Positions 21,404-33,349 of a DNA stretch of 64,000 nucleotides are shown piece after piece (within the stretch, counting starts at the first letter, position 1; the number at the start of each line of letters is the position of its first letter). Made by a program: the position numbers and the translations under genes. The notes beneath the pieces were generated by a model. The model searched no databases. It saw nothing but the letters and a program-made list of their open reading frames with translations, and had not been told where the DNA came from. The DNA comes from Hyparrhenia diplandra. Lineage: Eukaryota > Streptophyta > Magnoliopsida > Poales > Poaceae. Where the stretch lies: the NCBI GenBank assembly GCA_015847255.1, contig JADLZK010009012.1, positions 124,001 through 188,000 on the forward strand, read 5' to 3'.

Positions 21404-21532
21404 CCAATGACTTCTACATTCGGGAGAGGCTGGATAGAGCAAAGTTGCTAATAAAGATTGGACGTCGAGGTTTCCTTTGTACCATATAATAAACAGGGAG
21501 CCTCGTCACTCTGATCATCATCATGTGATAGT

Positions 21533-23263
21533 TGAAAGGTCCTAATGGCTAGAGGGGGGGGTGAATAGCCTATTAAAAATTCTACAAACAACACTTGAAC
21601 AAACCGGTTAGTAATTAAAACGGCGAAGCGTAATAAGTGGTGCTACAAGTATATCTAGGCAAGCCCCCTATGCAATCAACACTAGGCAAAGATTATGATC
21701 TCTAATCACACTCAAGCTACCTATGTCAAGCCTAGGTGAACAAGTTGTGCTAGCTAATTCTACCACTAGAGGCTAGACAAGGATAAGCAACTAAACAAGC
21801 TACACAAGGTAAACTAGTGAGGTAAAGCGAAGTGAGCTAGAATACAATACCACCATTGTCGAGTAGAGGTTGTGGCCAATCATCGTGTACAATGTGAAAT
21901 CTCCAACGAGCACAAGACAAGAGACACGATGATTTTTCACCAAGGTTCACGTGCTTGCCGGCACGCTACGTCCTCATTGTGGCGATACACCCACTTGATG
22001 GTTGCTAAGCTTAATGGCACAGTGCCAAATCCCTAGTGGGAGCTCAAGCACACCAATCACAAGAGGGGGATCCACAAGCCCACGAGCAATCCACTCTTGC
22101 TCCTTTCGCAAATCTCCCGTGGGGTAAGGAACGACCCCTTACAAGTCCACCAGTGTGGCCTCGAACAAGCTCCAATCGAGCTCAACACCGCCTCAACCTC
22201 CAAGCCGCTAGGGAACCAAGCAAATTCCCAAGAGAAACGAAATCCCGTAGCTCCTCCAAGGATGAAGTGCCTCTAGATGCAATCAACAATGCAATGCACT
22301 TCTATCTCTCTCAATCTCACCCAAAGATTCGAAGTTAGGATGAAGAGATGAGTGGAGGGGACTATCTCAAGCTCACAAGAGTGTAGGAGTGTTCAAATGT
22401 GCAAGAGAGAGCTCTAGAAACCGGCCAACCAAGTATATATAGAGCCCACTCAAAAATGGAGCCGTTGGTGCTCAAGATGCACTTTCTACGCGTTGACCGG
22501 ACGCACTGACCGGACTCACCAGCGCGTCCAGTCCAGCGTCCGGTCACATCCGACAACATCTTTGGCCCCACAGCTAACAAGCAAACACCATGTGTCCGGT
22601 CAAAGCATCCGGTGGTGACTGGACTCATCCTCCATGCGTCCGGTCAAAGCTTCGAAAATAGCCCGATTGTAGAGCTCTCTGTACTCGATTGGACCCAGCC
22701 GACCGGAGCGTCCGGTCAAGGACCCAGCGTCCGGTCTAGCGTTCGGTCGATGCGTCCGATCATGGTTTCCTGTGAAAAAACGTCATCTTGTTGTCGCCTT
22801 TGCTTCAACCTTGCTTCGCCTCTTGCCATGAGTTGCCAACACGTCGAAGATGATCTCAATATCATGTATGTTAGCATGTCGCGATCGATTAGGCAAGAAC
22901 GAAATTAGTGCTCTCTAGTCTAAATGCATATGCAAGTCAATATGGACCTAGAAGCACTTCCTCAAAGGATTAGTCACGACATCCTCTCTTGATAGTCGGC
23001 CATCTATCCTAAATGTGATCACACTCTCTATAGTGTCTTGATCACCGAAAGAAAACCCTATCAAGTTATACCTTTTCCTTGATCTCCGGGTCCTTTCCAA
23101 ACCGACAACCGAGCTTGACAATCCATCATGTCCATCATCATCGTCCATGTTCATGATCATCATGCTCCACATCATCCATGCAATCCTATCTCTCACGTCA
23201 CACTTAGCAAAGGATTAATATAACAAGGTGTCATCAATTTCCAAAACCAAACATGAGATTTCA
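21533..23263 (-). mobile_element. Copia-type solo LTR no. 2
   Basis: 1.73-kb unit of the same broad family as the one at 20003 (TGAAAGGTCCTAATGGCTAG ... GAGATTTCA). It has a perfect 5-bp duplication, ATAGT, at 21528-21532 and 23264-23268. Removing it rejoins LINE codons as HHVIVDTNPP. A minus-strand TATATATA lies near 22435. The interior has a dense run of GCGTCCGGTC-like motifs (22480-22760). Confidence 0.88.
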
Positions 23264-23268
23264 ATAGT

Positions 23269-24139
23269 GGATACCAATCCTCCACAGAGTATGGGTGTGA
23301 GCCGGGGGCAGCATGCCTTCCGCTTTGAGGCCGGATGGGTGGAGGAGGATTGTGCTACCATTGTGGAGAATGATTGGAAGACGGCTAGGGAGGTGCGTGG
23401 GGAAAAGGTCGGGGGTGCTATACAAAATGTCGCTAAGGAGTTAGGGTGATTGGGGGAGGAATGTTCTTGGTGGTTTAGAGAAGGCAATAAAAAAAGAACA
23501 AGGAGGGCGCCGGAAGATTGTAGACATGGGATGGTTTCACCGCCAATGTGGGGAGGGAGGAGATCTTTGAGATTTAAGTGAAGAAATTGGAGGAAAGGAA
23601 AATTTTGTATTGGCGGCAGAGAGCCAAAGTGCATTGGCTAAATAATGGTGACCGAAACACTCGGTTTTTTTCCACCAAGACGCGTTGAGAGGAGACGACG
23701 GAGTCGTGATCGGGAAGCCGGTGAAGGAGGACGAGGTAACGGTGGAGAATGAGGGAGGGGATCATGCGCCACATTTATAACTTCTATAAGAATTTATTTA
23801 CTACCGTCGTAGGGTCTCGTATGGAGGAACTCTTGGGCGCAGTCCCCAACAGAGTCTCTAATGATATGAATCTTGCTCTCCTATGACCGTTCACTTTGCG
23901 AGAAGAGGTCAAGGCTGGACTGGACGCGATTGAGGACCTCAAAGCACTTGGTGTTGATGGTATGACCTCTCTTTTCTACAAGAAATATTGGGAGATTGTG
24001 GGAGAGGACATTACTAAGGAGGTGCTGGATTTTTTTGAATGGGGGTGCTCTCCCTTGTGAGTGGAATGAGACATCGATTGTGCTTATCCCTAAAACACCA
24101 AATCCGAAAGCTTGGAAGATCTACGTCCTATTAGTTTAT
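23269..24139 (+). pseudogene. LINE ORF2, segment between endonuclease and RT
   Basis: Broken frames read VDTNPPQSMGVSRG, RFEAGWVEEDCATIVENDW, ECSWWFREGNKK and LGVDGMTSLFYKKYWEIVGE, the linker of plant LINE ORF2 leading to the RT fingers. The segment stops at PISL, which is completed across the next insertion. Confidence 0.75.
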
Positions 24140-25599
24140 TGTTGACGTTTCTTAACGTATGCAGAAGAATCCGCAAGCGTACGGAATTGTCGTTATAGCA
24201 TTTCACCCGGAAGTATTCAGGGTATCGTATTTCCATGAGGAACGGTTGTGTGATTACTCTCTGAACAGAGTCACCCTAGGATAACTATGGGTGGTGAGGT
24301 ATCTTTATGGGCTCAAACTCTCTAGCAGGGATCACTTGGTCTGTTATGTTCTTACTTCGGGCACCGCCCACGCCCAAAGGACTATGTCCGGCAATTGCAA
24401 CTGCGCCACACCCGAACGTGGGGGATTACAAGGGACGGACAAGGGCCGCCCACGACCCGGCCGCCTACCCCTCAACCGTAGGATGTGCCACAAAAGATAG
24501 AAAACCCTTAGCCTAGACACCACGTCTACACTAGTGGTTATTACTCTAGCGTGTCAACAAGGCTTACCCGTCCCCGAGGTCCTTCTTCTAGAGCACCGCC
24601 CCGAAGGAACGACTATCAATCCCGCAAGTTTGAAACAACTAGATAATGTACTTAAGAGTAATAAGCCGAAAGAGGCACACAACCATTCTTACCCAGAATG
24701 ATTAGAAGGTTGTAGAGATACAAGCGTGGCGGGCACCGACAAGTCCGGTACTCCGGCCACCCGAGAACCACGATGCACCGGGGGTACACCGGGACTCCAT
24801 GGAGAAGAGGCCAAGACCTCTTCTAGCCTTTCCTCTCTCACTCTCCATTAGAACTAAGGAGGAAGAAGACTAATAGTGGTGTGGGAGCTTCTTCCTCTCT
24901 TCTACATTGTGGCCCTTCCTTGTGTTGTGTATGGATTGGTGTGTCGGAATAAGAGGGAGGAGCCATCTATTTATAGGAGGGGGAGAGGGAATGTGCCATG
25001 GAATATTCCTCCAAACCGACCTCACTACAGCATCTAGGTTCAGTGAACTTGGCCACACACCCCGCACCGCAACTTTTCGGACATTCATTGCACCGCCGCC
25101 AGAGAAGGATGGGCCCGAACCGCCTCACACGGAGGTGCGGGCGCACCCAAGGTGTGGGCGCACCCAAACTTTGGCCGTTTGGGCTGAAACTTCTGCGAGA
25201 GCTTGTGGGCCTCGGAGTGAGCTTCGTTTCGACCGGTGGCCCGCTGAATTCGCTTTTGTATGAGAAAGTTATGCCCAAAATACTAAACCCATGTCCTGCG
25301 GCCCGATATGTTTTCATGTTGGATTTGGGCCTTGACCTTTTGGGCTTATGTTTGGATATTTGTAATCATATTTCTTGGGCTTTTCTTCACTTTATCCTTG
25401 CTTCGCATTGGGCCATTCTTATCTTGTATATTTTCCTTTGCTTTTGGCCCAATATGTATATGTTTTCAACATTGCCCTGCAAAATAAGTGAGTACCAAAA
25501 CTTGTGGAAATGGTTAGCTCCAAGCCCTTTCACTATTGTGTTTTGGTAGTTTTGTACTAATGTTGACGGTATAAAATATGTAGTTAACGACCGTCAACA
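24140..25599 (-). repeat. LTR (3' LTR on the minus strand)
   Basis: Begins TGTTGACGTTTCTTAACG and ends ACGACCGTCAACA in plus orientation. Minus-strand TATA (CTATTTATAGG on plus) lies at 24967-24977. Confidence 0.88.
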
Positions 25600-25619
25600 A
25601 ACTCCCCACACTTAGCCCC
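25600..25619 (-). other. Polypurine tract
   Basis: On the minus strand the sequence reads GGGGCTAAGTGTGGGGAGTT directly before the 3' LTR, the usual gypsy PPT wording. Confidence 0.75.
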
Positions 25620-28500
25620 TTTGCTCGTCCTCGAGTAAAGGCTAAGGACTAAGATGGCTCATCTCCTTGATGTGCAATCTGCATACAAGTTATTCCAGGC
25701 TTCACCTGCACTTGTGAACTTTTGATGTGTCTACCACATTAATCTTGGGTAATTGACTTATGGAACAACTTAGATTCAAATCCCCTTGCTTCAAATAAGT
25801 GTAGGAACTTGGGTTTTCATTTGAATTTGAAAATATAAATATAGCACTGCTCCTCAAATGATTCTTTCGGATCACTCAATTTGTATGTGGTTTGTTCCTC
25901 ACCAAAGGCTTAGATTTGCCTTTCTTTGTCTCTACCAAATATATAAGGCTTTTTGTGGGGTTTTGGGTAGGTAAAAAAGAACGACATACTTGTATCATGT
26001 CATGTTGCCTTAGTCAAAAAACGGACCACATGGAGAGACTAGTCATAGGCCTAGATCAAGATGTGCAAAGTGTGTGGAACATTTTTTGTGTACTCAGGTA
26101 TCATGACTCTCTCTTTTTTTGGGTGGAATTTATTTGAAGGAGGTATGGGCTACCTTATTCTTTTTTTTTCTCTCTCTTTTTTTGGACGAGTCTTGACTTC
26201 CTCGTCTTTTTTTTTTGGAGGACTCATGTCCATCTTTTCTTTCATCATCATATATTTTTTTTCAAACATAGCCCATACTTCTCCTTTGGTAACTAGGATT
26301 TTGGTGAGAGGTCATGATACAAATGAATGGAGTATATTTTTGGTGGATGGAAAGGTGCATGTTGTGCGCAACTCTCAGTGTAAGAGTTGGCATTTTATTT
26401 GTGGGTGTATGTGAATCTTAATCTTGGGCATATGAAAAGAATCTCAACATAGGTCACAAACAATTTGACATAGGCTCACCATGAAAACAAGTAGCATATG
26501 ACTATGGTTTTTTTTTTCATGAATGATCATCATCATGTCATATGGCTCTGGTGGGAAATGCATATCATTGAGGAGCATGCTATTTGAATTTTTGAAAGCA
26601 AATCCCAAGTTCATATAAAAGAGCAAGGTTCATGTCATCTAGCTATATCACATATTCCAATTACTTAGATAACATGGGGTCCCTATGATAAGTGGTTCAC
26701 AAGCTATAGGAATATCGCGAGGAATAAAGAGTATGCACATTTTATCAAAGGATAGCATGGAGATGGAGCTTTTTCAAAAGTTTTATCTTTTTGATATGTT
26801 CAAATTTAAACTTCAAAACTTCTAGAGGATGTGAGAGAGGGAGTCGCACAAACCATTGTTTGAAGAGGAAGGAGTTAATGGTAGTCATTCGTCTCATCCT
26901 TCTCCATCGTGAATTGCTTGGGGGGTTTGTGCATTGTGTTGGGGAGATCTCAGATGGGTGTGATTGTATACTTGAGAGATCTCCCCACACTTATTCTTGT
27001 ACCTATTTTTTTTTTTCAAAGAAAGAAAACAAAACAAAAGAAAACAAACACATGGCTCTATTGGCATGAATACCGTGGAGCCTTTTATTGAGAAAACTTT
27101 ATTTTATTTTATTTTATTTTTATTTGCTCACCTCAACATCACTCAAGCAAGGCTAACGTAAAGAAGCAAAGTGTAAACAAAGCCTTGATTCATCTCCAAC
27201 ATACTTCCAAAGTTCATGACAGCAAAACTCTAAGTTCATTAATCAAAATCTAACGCCATGTCAAATTTTGATTAAAGGAGGTCTTTTTAACCTAAGCATC
27301 ATGCTCAATTTAAAAAGGCCTATGGATGTATCGATCAAAAACACCCAAACTAGAGCATATGACATAAATATGGAAAGCATGAAGTTTTATTTTTATGGAG
27401 ACAAGAATGAGTGAACGAATTAGTGAACGTTTATTTCCTTTGCATACCTGGATATACTTACCGGCAATATTTTTTTGGATGTAGCATTGAAGTTGTTGCC
27501 GCAGTTTGCATCGTGATTACGCTTGGGTGCACCTCAAGGCTGGGCCACACACACGTGTGTACAGGCCATGGGTTCTTGATGGTGACAACAAAGGATGAGA
27601 AGTGAGCCCCTCTTGCTCGTGGAAGCAATGATGGGTGGAGTCAGCAGCACTTTGGTATGTATCTTGACCATGCGGGGCCAACCTGCTCCTCTCTTCTCTT
27701 ATTTTTTTCCTATACATATATATATATATATATATTTCTTTTCAACAACACTCTTTTTTTTTTTTTATATATTTTTTTCATCTATACTCTTTCTCTCTTT
27801 TTTTTATATTTCTTTTCTCTACATCTTTTTTTTTTCAATTCTTTTTTTTTTTTTAGCAAGGCGGGGGTTGACATCATCTTTTATTTACCTTCATTTTTTT
27901 CATGATCCCTTGGTGGATGGGACTTGGGATTGTCACCATCTTCCCCACACTTAGACTTTTGCGTAAAAGTCAAGTGTGCAAGGTCCGGTCTCCTCTTGAG
28001 CATGTTCCATCACCCATGAACATCATAACTTTTTTTTTTTGATGATAGCCCTCATGTTCTCGAGTGTCGCATGCCTCTTTGTTCTTCTTAATCTATATCC
28101 ATCTGAAATGGTTAGCGACAAGAATACCCGAAGGTGCATACTAACTTGATAACATGTTCTTGCTTTTATTAATAAGAGAGAGAGACTCTTTTTTTGTGAT
28201 AGTCCGGGGTATCTCCCGCGAATTTGCTTGAGTTATGGTCATAAGCTTGACCGCGGGGAAATGATATTGCAGCTGGGGGTGGTGAAGTTCCCAGTTTCAC
28301 CACTAAGAAGTTGGCATTACGCTCAAGCTACAAGGTTAGCGTCATCATGCTACCACAAGACTTGCAACGATTCTCTTAAAAAGGCTTACAAAGAGAACCA
28401 AGAGATGGTTGTGATCTTCATGGAAGCACTCAGCTAGAAGCAAGACAAACTCGAGAAGACCCAAAGGTGAGCATGTAAGAAGTCTCAATTGACAACTTGT
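25620..28500. other. Non-coding interior of the gypsy element
   Basis: AT-rich with long T runs on the plus strand (notably 26150-26260 and 27680-27860), no protein motifs on either strand. This is the spacer expected in a large retrotransposon derivative. Confidence 0.6.
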
Positions 28501-28528
28501 TATGCTCAAAACGTATTTCCACTTGGTC

Positions 28529-29249
28529 TCAAGAGTTGTAAACTTGGCGCATGTCCATGGCACATGAGGGTTTATCCTCAAAAGATGTGACATGAGGGAT
28601 GAACATTGAATCCGTTTTATCGGCCGAGAGGGACTTGTGTTCGAGTGAGGGTGACAAGTGTTTCATTTCACTAAGATGCGGAAGCAACTCGGGTAAAGCG
28701 AACAGAGTTATGAACTTCGCCTTCTCGAATGGGTTTTGGTTGGGAAGATGCTTCGCCTTTGGGATGTCTAGGTGAGAGCCGGAAGCAATCTTTCCCAACT
28801 TCTCATCACGCTCCCCTCTATGGGTTTTTCGTGAAAAAGCTTTACAAGAGGGTAGCCTATGAGAGGGTTGAAGTCAAGGATGAGATAGATATGAAAGTCT
28901 AAGCGCACCTCGGTTTACGAGGTTCTGTCATCATCCTTGAATTCAGTCGCGAACTCCGAAGGATGAAGCAATCCTACCCTCGGTGTTCGTGGTTCGGGAG
29001 AGGGCTCAACAGTCGGTTCTGACAATAGTAAGGTAAGGGTTCGACTGATGAGGGCTTCTCAAAGCTTGACATGCCCTTGTTGTGGAGGGGGATAGGTTCT
29101 ACAACGGGAGAAACATGCTTCTCTAGGATATAATCAAGTATTCTACTATGCTCCGTTGTAGGTTTTCGTGCAAATGACCCTCCGGTGGTCACGTCAAGGC
29201 ATAGGGCAGCATCCATGTCAAGACCCGAACAAAAGATATGCAAAAGCAC
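28529..29249 (-). pseudogene. Gag relic of the minus-strand gypsy element
   Basis: Minus-strand frames read FCSGLDMDAALCLDVTTGGS and ARKPTTEHSRILDYILEKH, the capsid-end phrase (GL...LD...GGSF...T..E) seen in Gag of grass gypsy families, then a spacer with several stops. Only this part is recognisable. Confidence 0.6.
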
Positions 29250-29842
29250 ACTATCGGGTAATTACAAGTCTAGGCCAACATGTATAAACATTATAAACCT
29301 GGCCTAGGCTGCACCTATGGACTCCTTCTCATCCTACTTGAGATCGAGTTGTCCTTGGTAGGCATTGATGGGGAAGAATGCTAGACAAAAATTGTCTTTG
29401 AGGTCTTCTCGGTCCCCATTCAAACTTCCTACGACAATAGTGTACTATTGTTTTGCTTTCCCTATGAGGGAGAGTAGAAACAAATTCTACATGAGAATTT
29501 GAATCATGCCACGAATGCTTAGGCATGCACATAATTCCTCGAAATCTCGTGAGGTGGTAACAAAGGTTTTCAAAATAGTCACCGTGAGAAGGAGTGTACC
29601 CGAACCAAGTTTTTTTTTTTTCAAATTAGGGTGGAGTTCATGGCCGACAAAAAATTTTGATTTTGAAAAAAGATATTGGCCCCCGTGAACTCCCCCCTTT
29701 GGAGAAGCAAAAAAGATTTTAAATTTGGAGTAGTTGGCTTCATTTTGAAAAAAGAAAAATAAAAAACTATTTTTTTTTTTTTTTGTTTTTGGATACAACA
29801 CACACAGTGCTCAAGGCTCGAGAGAATTACGACTACCGTTCA

Positions 29843-29854
29843 GCAACGGCGCCA
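29843..29854 (-). other. Primer-binding site
   Basis: TGGCGCCGTTGC on the minus strand, eight bases inside the 5' LTR edge, the usual PBS wording of many plant gypsy elements. Confidence 0.75.
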
Positions 29855-29862
29855 AAAATGCT

Positions 29863-31270
29863 TGCCGACGTTTCTTAACGTATGCGTAAGAATCTGCAAG
29901 CGCACGGAATTGTCGTTATAGCATTCCACCCGGAAGTATTCGTGGTATCGTATTTCCACGAGAACGGTTGTGTGATTACTCTCGAACGAGTCACCCTAGG
30001 GAGGGATCACTTGGCTGTTATGTTCTTACTTCGGGCACCGGCCCACGCCCAAAGGACTATGTCCGGCAATTGCACTGCGCCACACCCGAACGTGGGGGGA
30101 TTACAAGGGACGGACAAGGCTGTCACGACCCAGCCGCCTACCCCTCAACCATAGGATGTGCCACAAAAGATAGAAAACCCTTAGCCTAGACACCACGTCT
30201 ACACTAGTGGTTATTACTCTAGCGTGTCAACAAGGCTTACCCGTCCAGGGGTCCTTCTTCTAGAGCACCGCCCCGAAGGAATGACTATCAATCCCGCAAG
30301 TCCGAAACAACTAGATAATGTACTTAAGAGTAATAAGCCAAAAGAGGCACACAACTATTCTTACCCAAAATGATTAGAAGGTTGTAGAGGTACAAGCGTG
30401 GCGAGCACCGACAAGTCCGATACTCCGGCCACCCGAGAACTGCGATGCACTGGGGGTACACTGGGACTCCATGGAGAAGAGGCCAAGCCCTCTTCTAGCC
30501 TTCCCTCTCTCACTCTCCATTAGAACTAAGAAGGAGGAAGAAGACTAAGAGTGGAGTGGGAGCTTTCTTCCTCTCTTCTACATTGTGGCTCTTCCTTGTG
30601 TTGTGTATGGATTGGTGTGTTAGAATAAGAGGGAGGAGCCATCTATTTATAGGAGGGGGGAGAGGGAATGTGCCATGGAATATTCCTCCAAACCGACCTC
30701 ACTACAAAGCATCTAGGTTCAGTGAACTTGGCCCACACACCCCAGACCGCAACTTTTCTGGACATTCATTGCACCGCTAGAGAAGGATGGGCCCGAACCG
30801 CCTCACCGAGAGGTGCGGGCGCACCCAAACTTTGGCCGTTTGGGCTAAAACTTCTGCGGGAGCTTGTGGGGCTCGGAGTGAGCTTCGTTTCGACTAGTGG
30901 CCCGCTGAATTCCGCTTTTGTATGAGAAAGTTATGCCCAAAATACTAAACCCATGTCCTGCGGCCCGATATGTTTTCATGTTGGATTTGGGCCTTGACCT
31001 TTTGGGCTTATGTTTGGATATTTGTAATCATATTTCTTGGGCTTTTCTTCACTTTATCCTTGCTTCGCATTGGGCCATTCTTATCTTGTATATTTTCCTT
31101 TGCTTTTGGCCCAATATGTATATGTTTTTTCAACATTACCCCCGCAAAAAATAAGTGAAGTACCAAAACTTGTGGAAATGGTTAGCTCAAAACCCTATCA
31201 CTATTGTGTTTTTGGTAGTTTTGTACTAACGTTGACGGTGTAAAAAATATGTAGTTAACGACCGTCGACA
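29863..31270 (-). repeat. LTR (5' LTR on the minus strand)
   Basis: Plus-strand start TGCCGACGTTTCTTAACG, end ACGACCGTCGACA. It differs from its partner by many small indels and substitutions. Minus-strand TATA near 30642-30652. Confidence 0.88.
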
Positions 31271-31275
31271 TTTAT

Positions 31276-33349
31276 GCAATGCTCTATACAAGATTGCTTC
31301 CAAGGTCCTTGCATTTCGGGTGAAAGTCTTTCTAGATGAGATCATATCACCAAATCGAGTGGAGTGCATTTATTCCCAACCGACTAGTTACAGATAACGT
31401 GTTGGTGGCTTATGAGTTAACTCACTTTCTTCGAACAAAAGGACTGGTGGTGATAGTTATGCTACGAGTGAAGCTTGATATGAGTAAAGCTCATGATAGG
31501 ATCGAATGGCACTTTTTGAAATGTATGATGGAAAAGATGGGGTTTGATGCTCGTTGGACTGATCGATCATGCAATGTGTTTGCGGCGTTTCCTATCGAAT
31601 TAAAGTGAATGGTGTGCTTATTGAAGAAATTATTCCGACGAGAGGCCTTAAGCAAGGGGACCCCCTCTCCCCATATTTGTTTTTCTTCCATGTGCTGAAA
31701 GGCTTCTCGAGCGTGTTGAACGAGGCCGAGGTCAAAGGAGATTTGGAGGGTGTCACTATATGCACAAATGCCCCGAGTATTACTCACTTGTTGTTTGCGA
31801 GATGATTCTTTGCTACTCCTAAAAAGTTAATGAAAGGAATGCAAATTATACGCAACATGTACCGCAGAACTATATGAGAATTGTTCGGGGCAAATCATTA
31901 ATAAAGACAAGTCCTCCATCTTGTTCAACAAAAATTGTAATCGAGCACGAAGAGTTGAGTCCATGTTAGCGCTGAGCATATCCCATGAAACAAAGAGTGA
32001 TAAACATTTGGGGCTGCCGGTTTATATAGGTCGTTCTCGGTCTAAAATGTTTGCTTATTTGAAAGATAGAGTGTGGAAGCGCATCCAAGGCTAGATGGAG
32101 AAGTTGTTATCTAGAGCCGGCAAAGAAACTCTGATTAAGGCAGTTGCGCAGGCCATCCCGAGCTATGCCATGTCATGTTTTGATTTGACACAATCCCCGT
32201 GTGATGATATTAGTTCGATGATCCGCGCTTTTGGTGGGCACAATAGGAGAATGAGAAGAAGTTGCATTGGGTTTCATGGCTAACGCCGCCAAGTAGGAAG
32301 GATAAAGGGGGTTTGGGATATAGAGGCCTGCATTTGTTCAATCTCGCGAGGCTAGCCACCGTGGGGGTGGCGTCGATCCAACATGTACCAAACTCACTTT
32401 GTGCAAGATTGCCGAGAGCACAAGATCGCGGCCGGATGGAAATTTGTGGAGTGCGAAGGAGGGCCCCGGATTTCATACACTTGGAGGAGCCTTTTGCGTG
32501 GCATTAAAGCGCCGGAGTGTGGAATCATATGGAGAATAAGCGATGGCACGAGTGTCAGAATTTGGGATGACCCCGGATACCAACCGCCGCCTAGACGACC
32601 CTAAAAAAACGCCGAGGTGTCACACTGTCTTGACAAAAGTATCTGAGCTTATTGATCCCTTTACGGGTACGTGGGATACTGAACTAGTGAAGGAAATATT
32701 CTAGGAAGAGGATGTCCCAAGTATTCTGGCCATCCCGTTGCATATTGCCCGTGAAGATTCAGTGGCCCGGCACTTTGATAAAAGGGGAGCTTCACGGTGA
32801 AGTCGCGATATCATGTGCTAGATGACTTGGCTGCAACTCATCGTGTTCGCCAACATGGTGAACCATCCAATGCTCGCAGCATGGGACAAAAGAATTTGTG
32901 GAAAGAAATTTGGCGTGTGCAAGGCCCTCCAAAAATCAAACAACTACTATGGAGGGTGGCACATAACAGTTTGGCCACGAAAATGAACATCAGGAGAAAG
33001 GGGATCAAACTGGAGACCATATGCCCGGTCTGTTTTCACTAGAGGAGGATGGGGCTCATTGTTTCTTGAAATGTAAAGAAGTGCGCAAGTCTTTGGAAGG
33101 AGCCGGGCTAGAATCATGCGTGCAACGGCTCTAGAGGCGCCTCGTCTCTGGACTTTGTCCGGAAAATTCTAAAACCTCGAAATGACCTCTATACCACGGT
33201 GGTGGTGGTGCCGCCGTGGGCGATGGTGGGGCGTCGAGAAATAAAGTGAATGTAGGGGAACCGATGCCACCACACCGAGAGGTAACTTTCGCCGTGCCGC
33301 CGCGGCTTACACACGATATATATTGCAAGTTGAAGGCAAGATGTGTAAG
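31276..33349 (+). pseudogene. LINE ORF2, reverse transcriptase and zf-RVT part
   Basis: Reads NALYKIASKVLAFRVKVF, then FIPNRLVTDNVLVAYE, VKLDMSKAHDRIEW, GLKQGDPLSPYLF and ITHLLFA near 31785. The catalytic FADD is broken by a two-base insertion (TTTGCGAGATGAT). Downstream are GGLGYRGLHLFNLA and LWKEIWRVQGPPKIKQLLWR with CPVCFH, the zf-RVT segment. The sequence continues into RNKVNVGEPMPPHREVTFAV before the next insertion. Confidence 0.85.

Larger units (their letters stand above)
24140..31270 (-). mobile_element. Non-autonomous Ty3/gypsy element inside the LINE
   Basis: 7.1 kb with LTRs at 24140-25599 and 29863-31270 and a perfect TTTAT duplication (24135-24139, 31271-31275). Removing it restores the LINE codons PISLCNALY. 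The polarity is minus: the primer-binding site TGGCGCCGTTGC is beside the right LTR, a GGGGCTAAGTGTGGGG purine tract is beside the left LTR, and TATAAATAG lies on the minus strand in both LTRs. The interior has only gag traces and no protease, RT or integrase, so it must have relied on a partner. Confidence 0.9.

Noticed and set aside
27700..27860. Long T and (TA)n runs as a regulatory or origin-like site
   Set aside because: They lie in the non-coding interior of a dead gypsy element and are simple low-complexity sequence.
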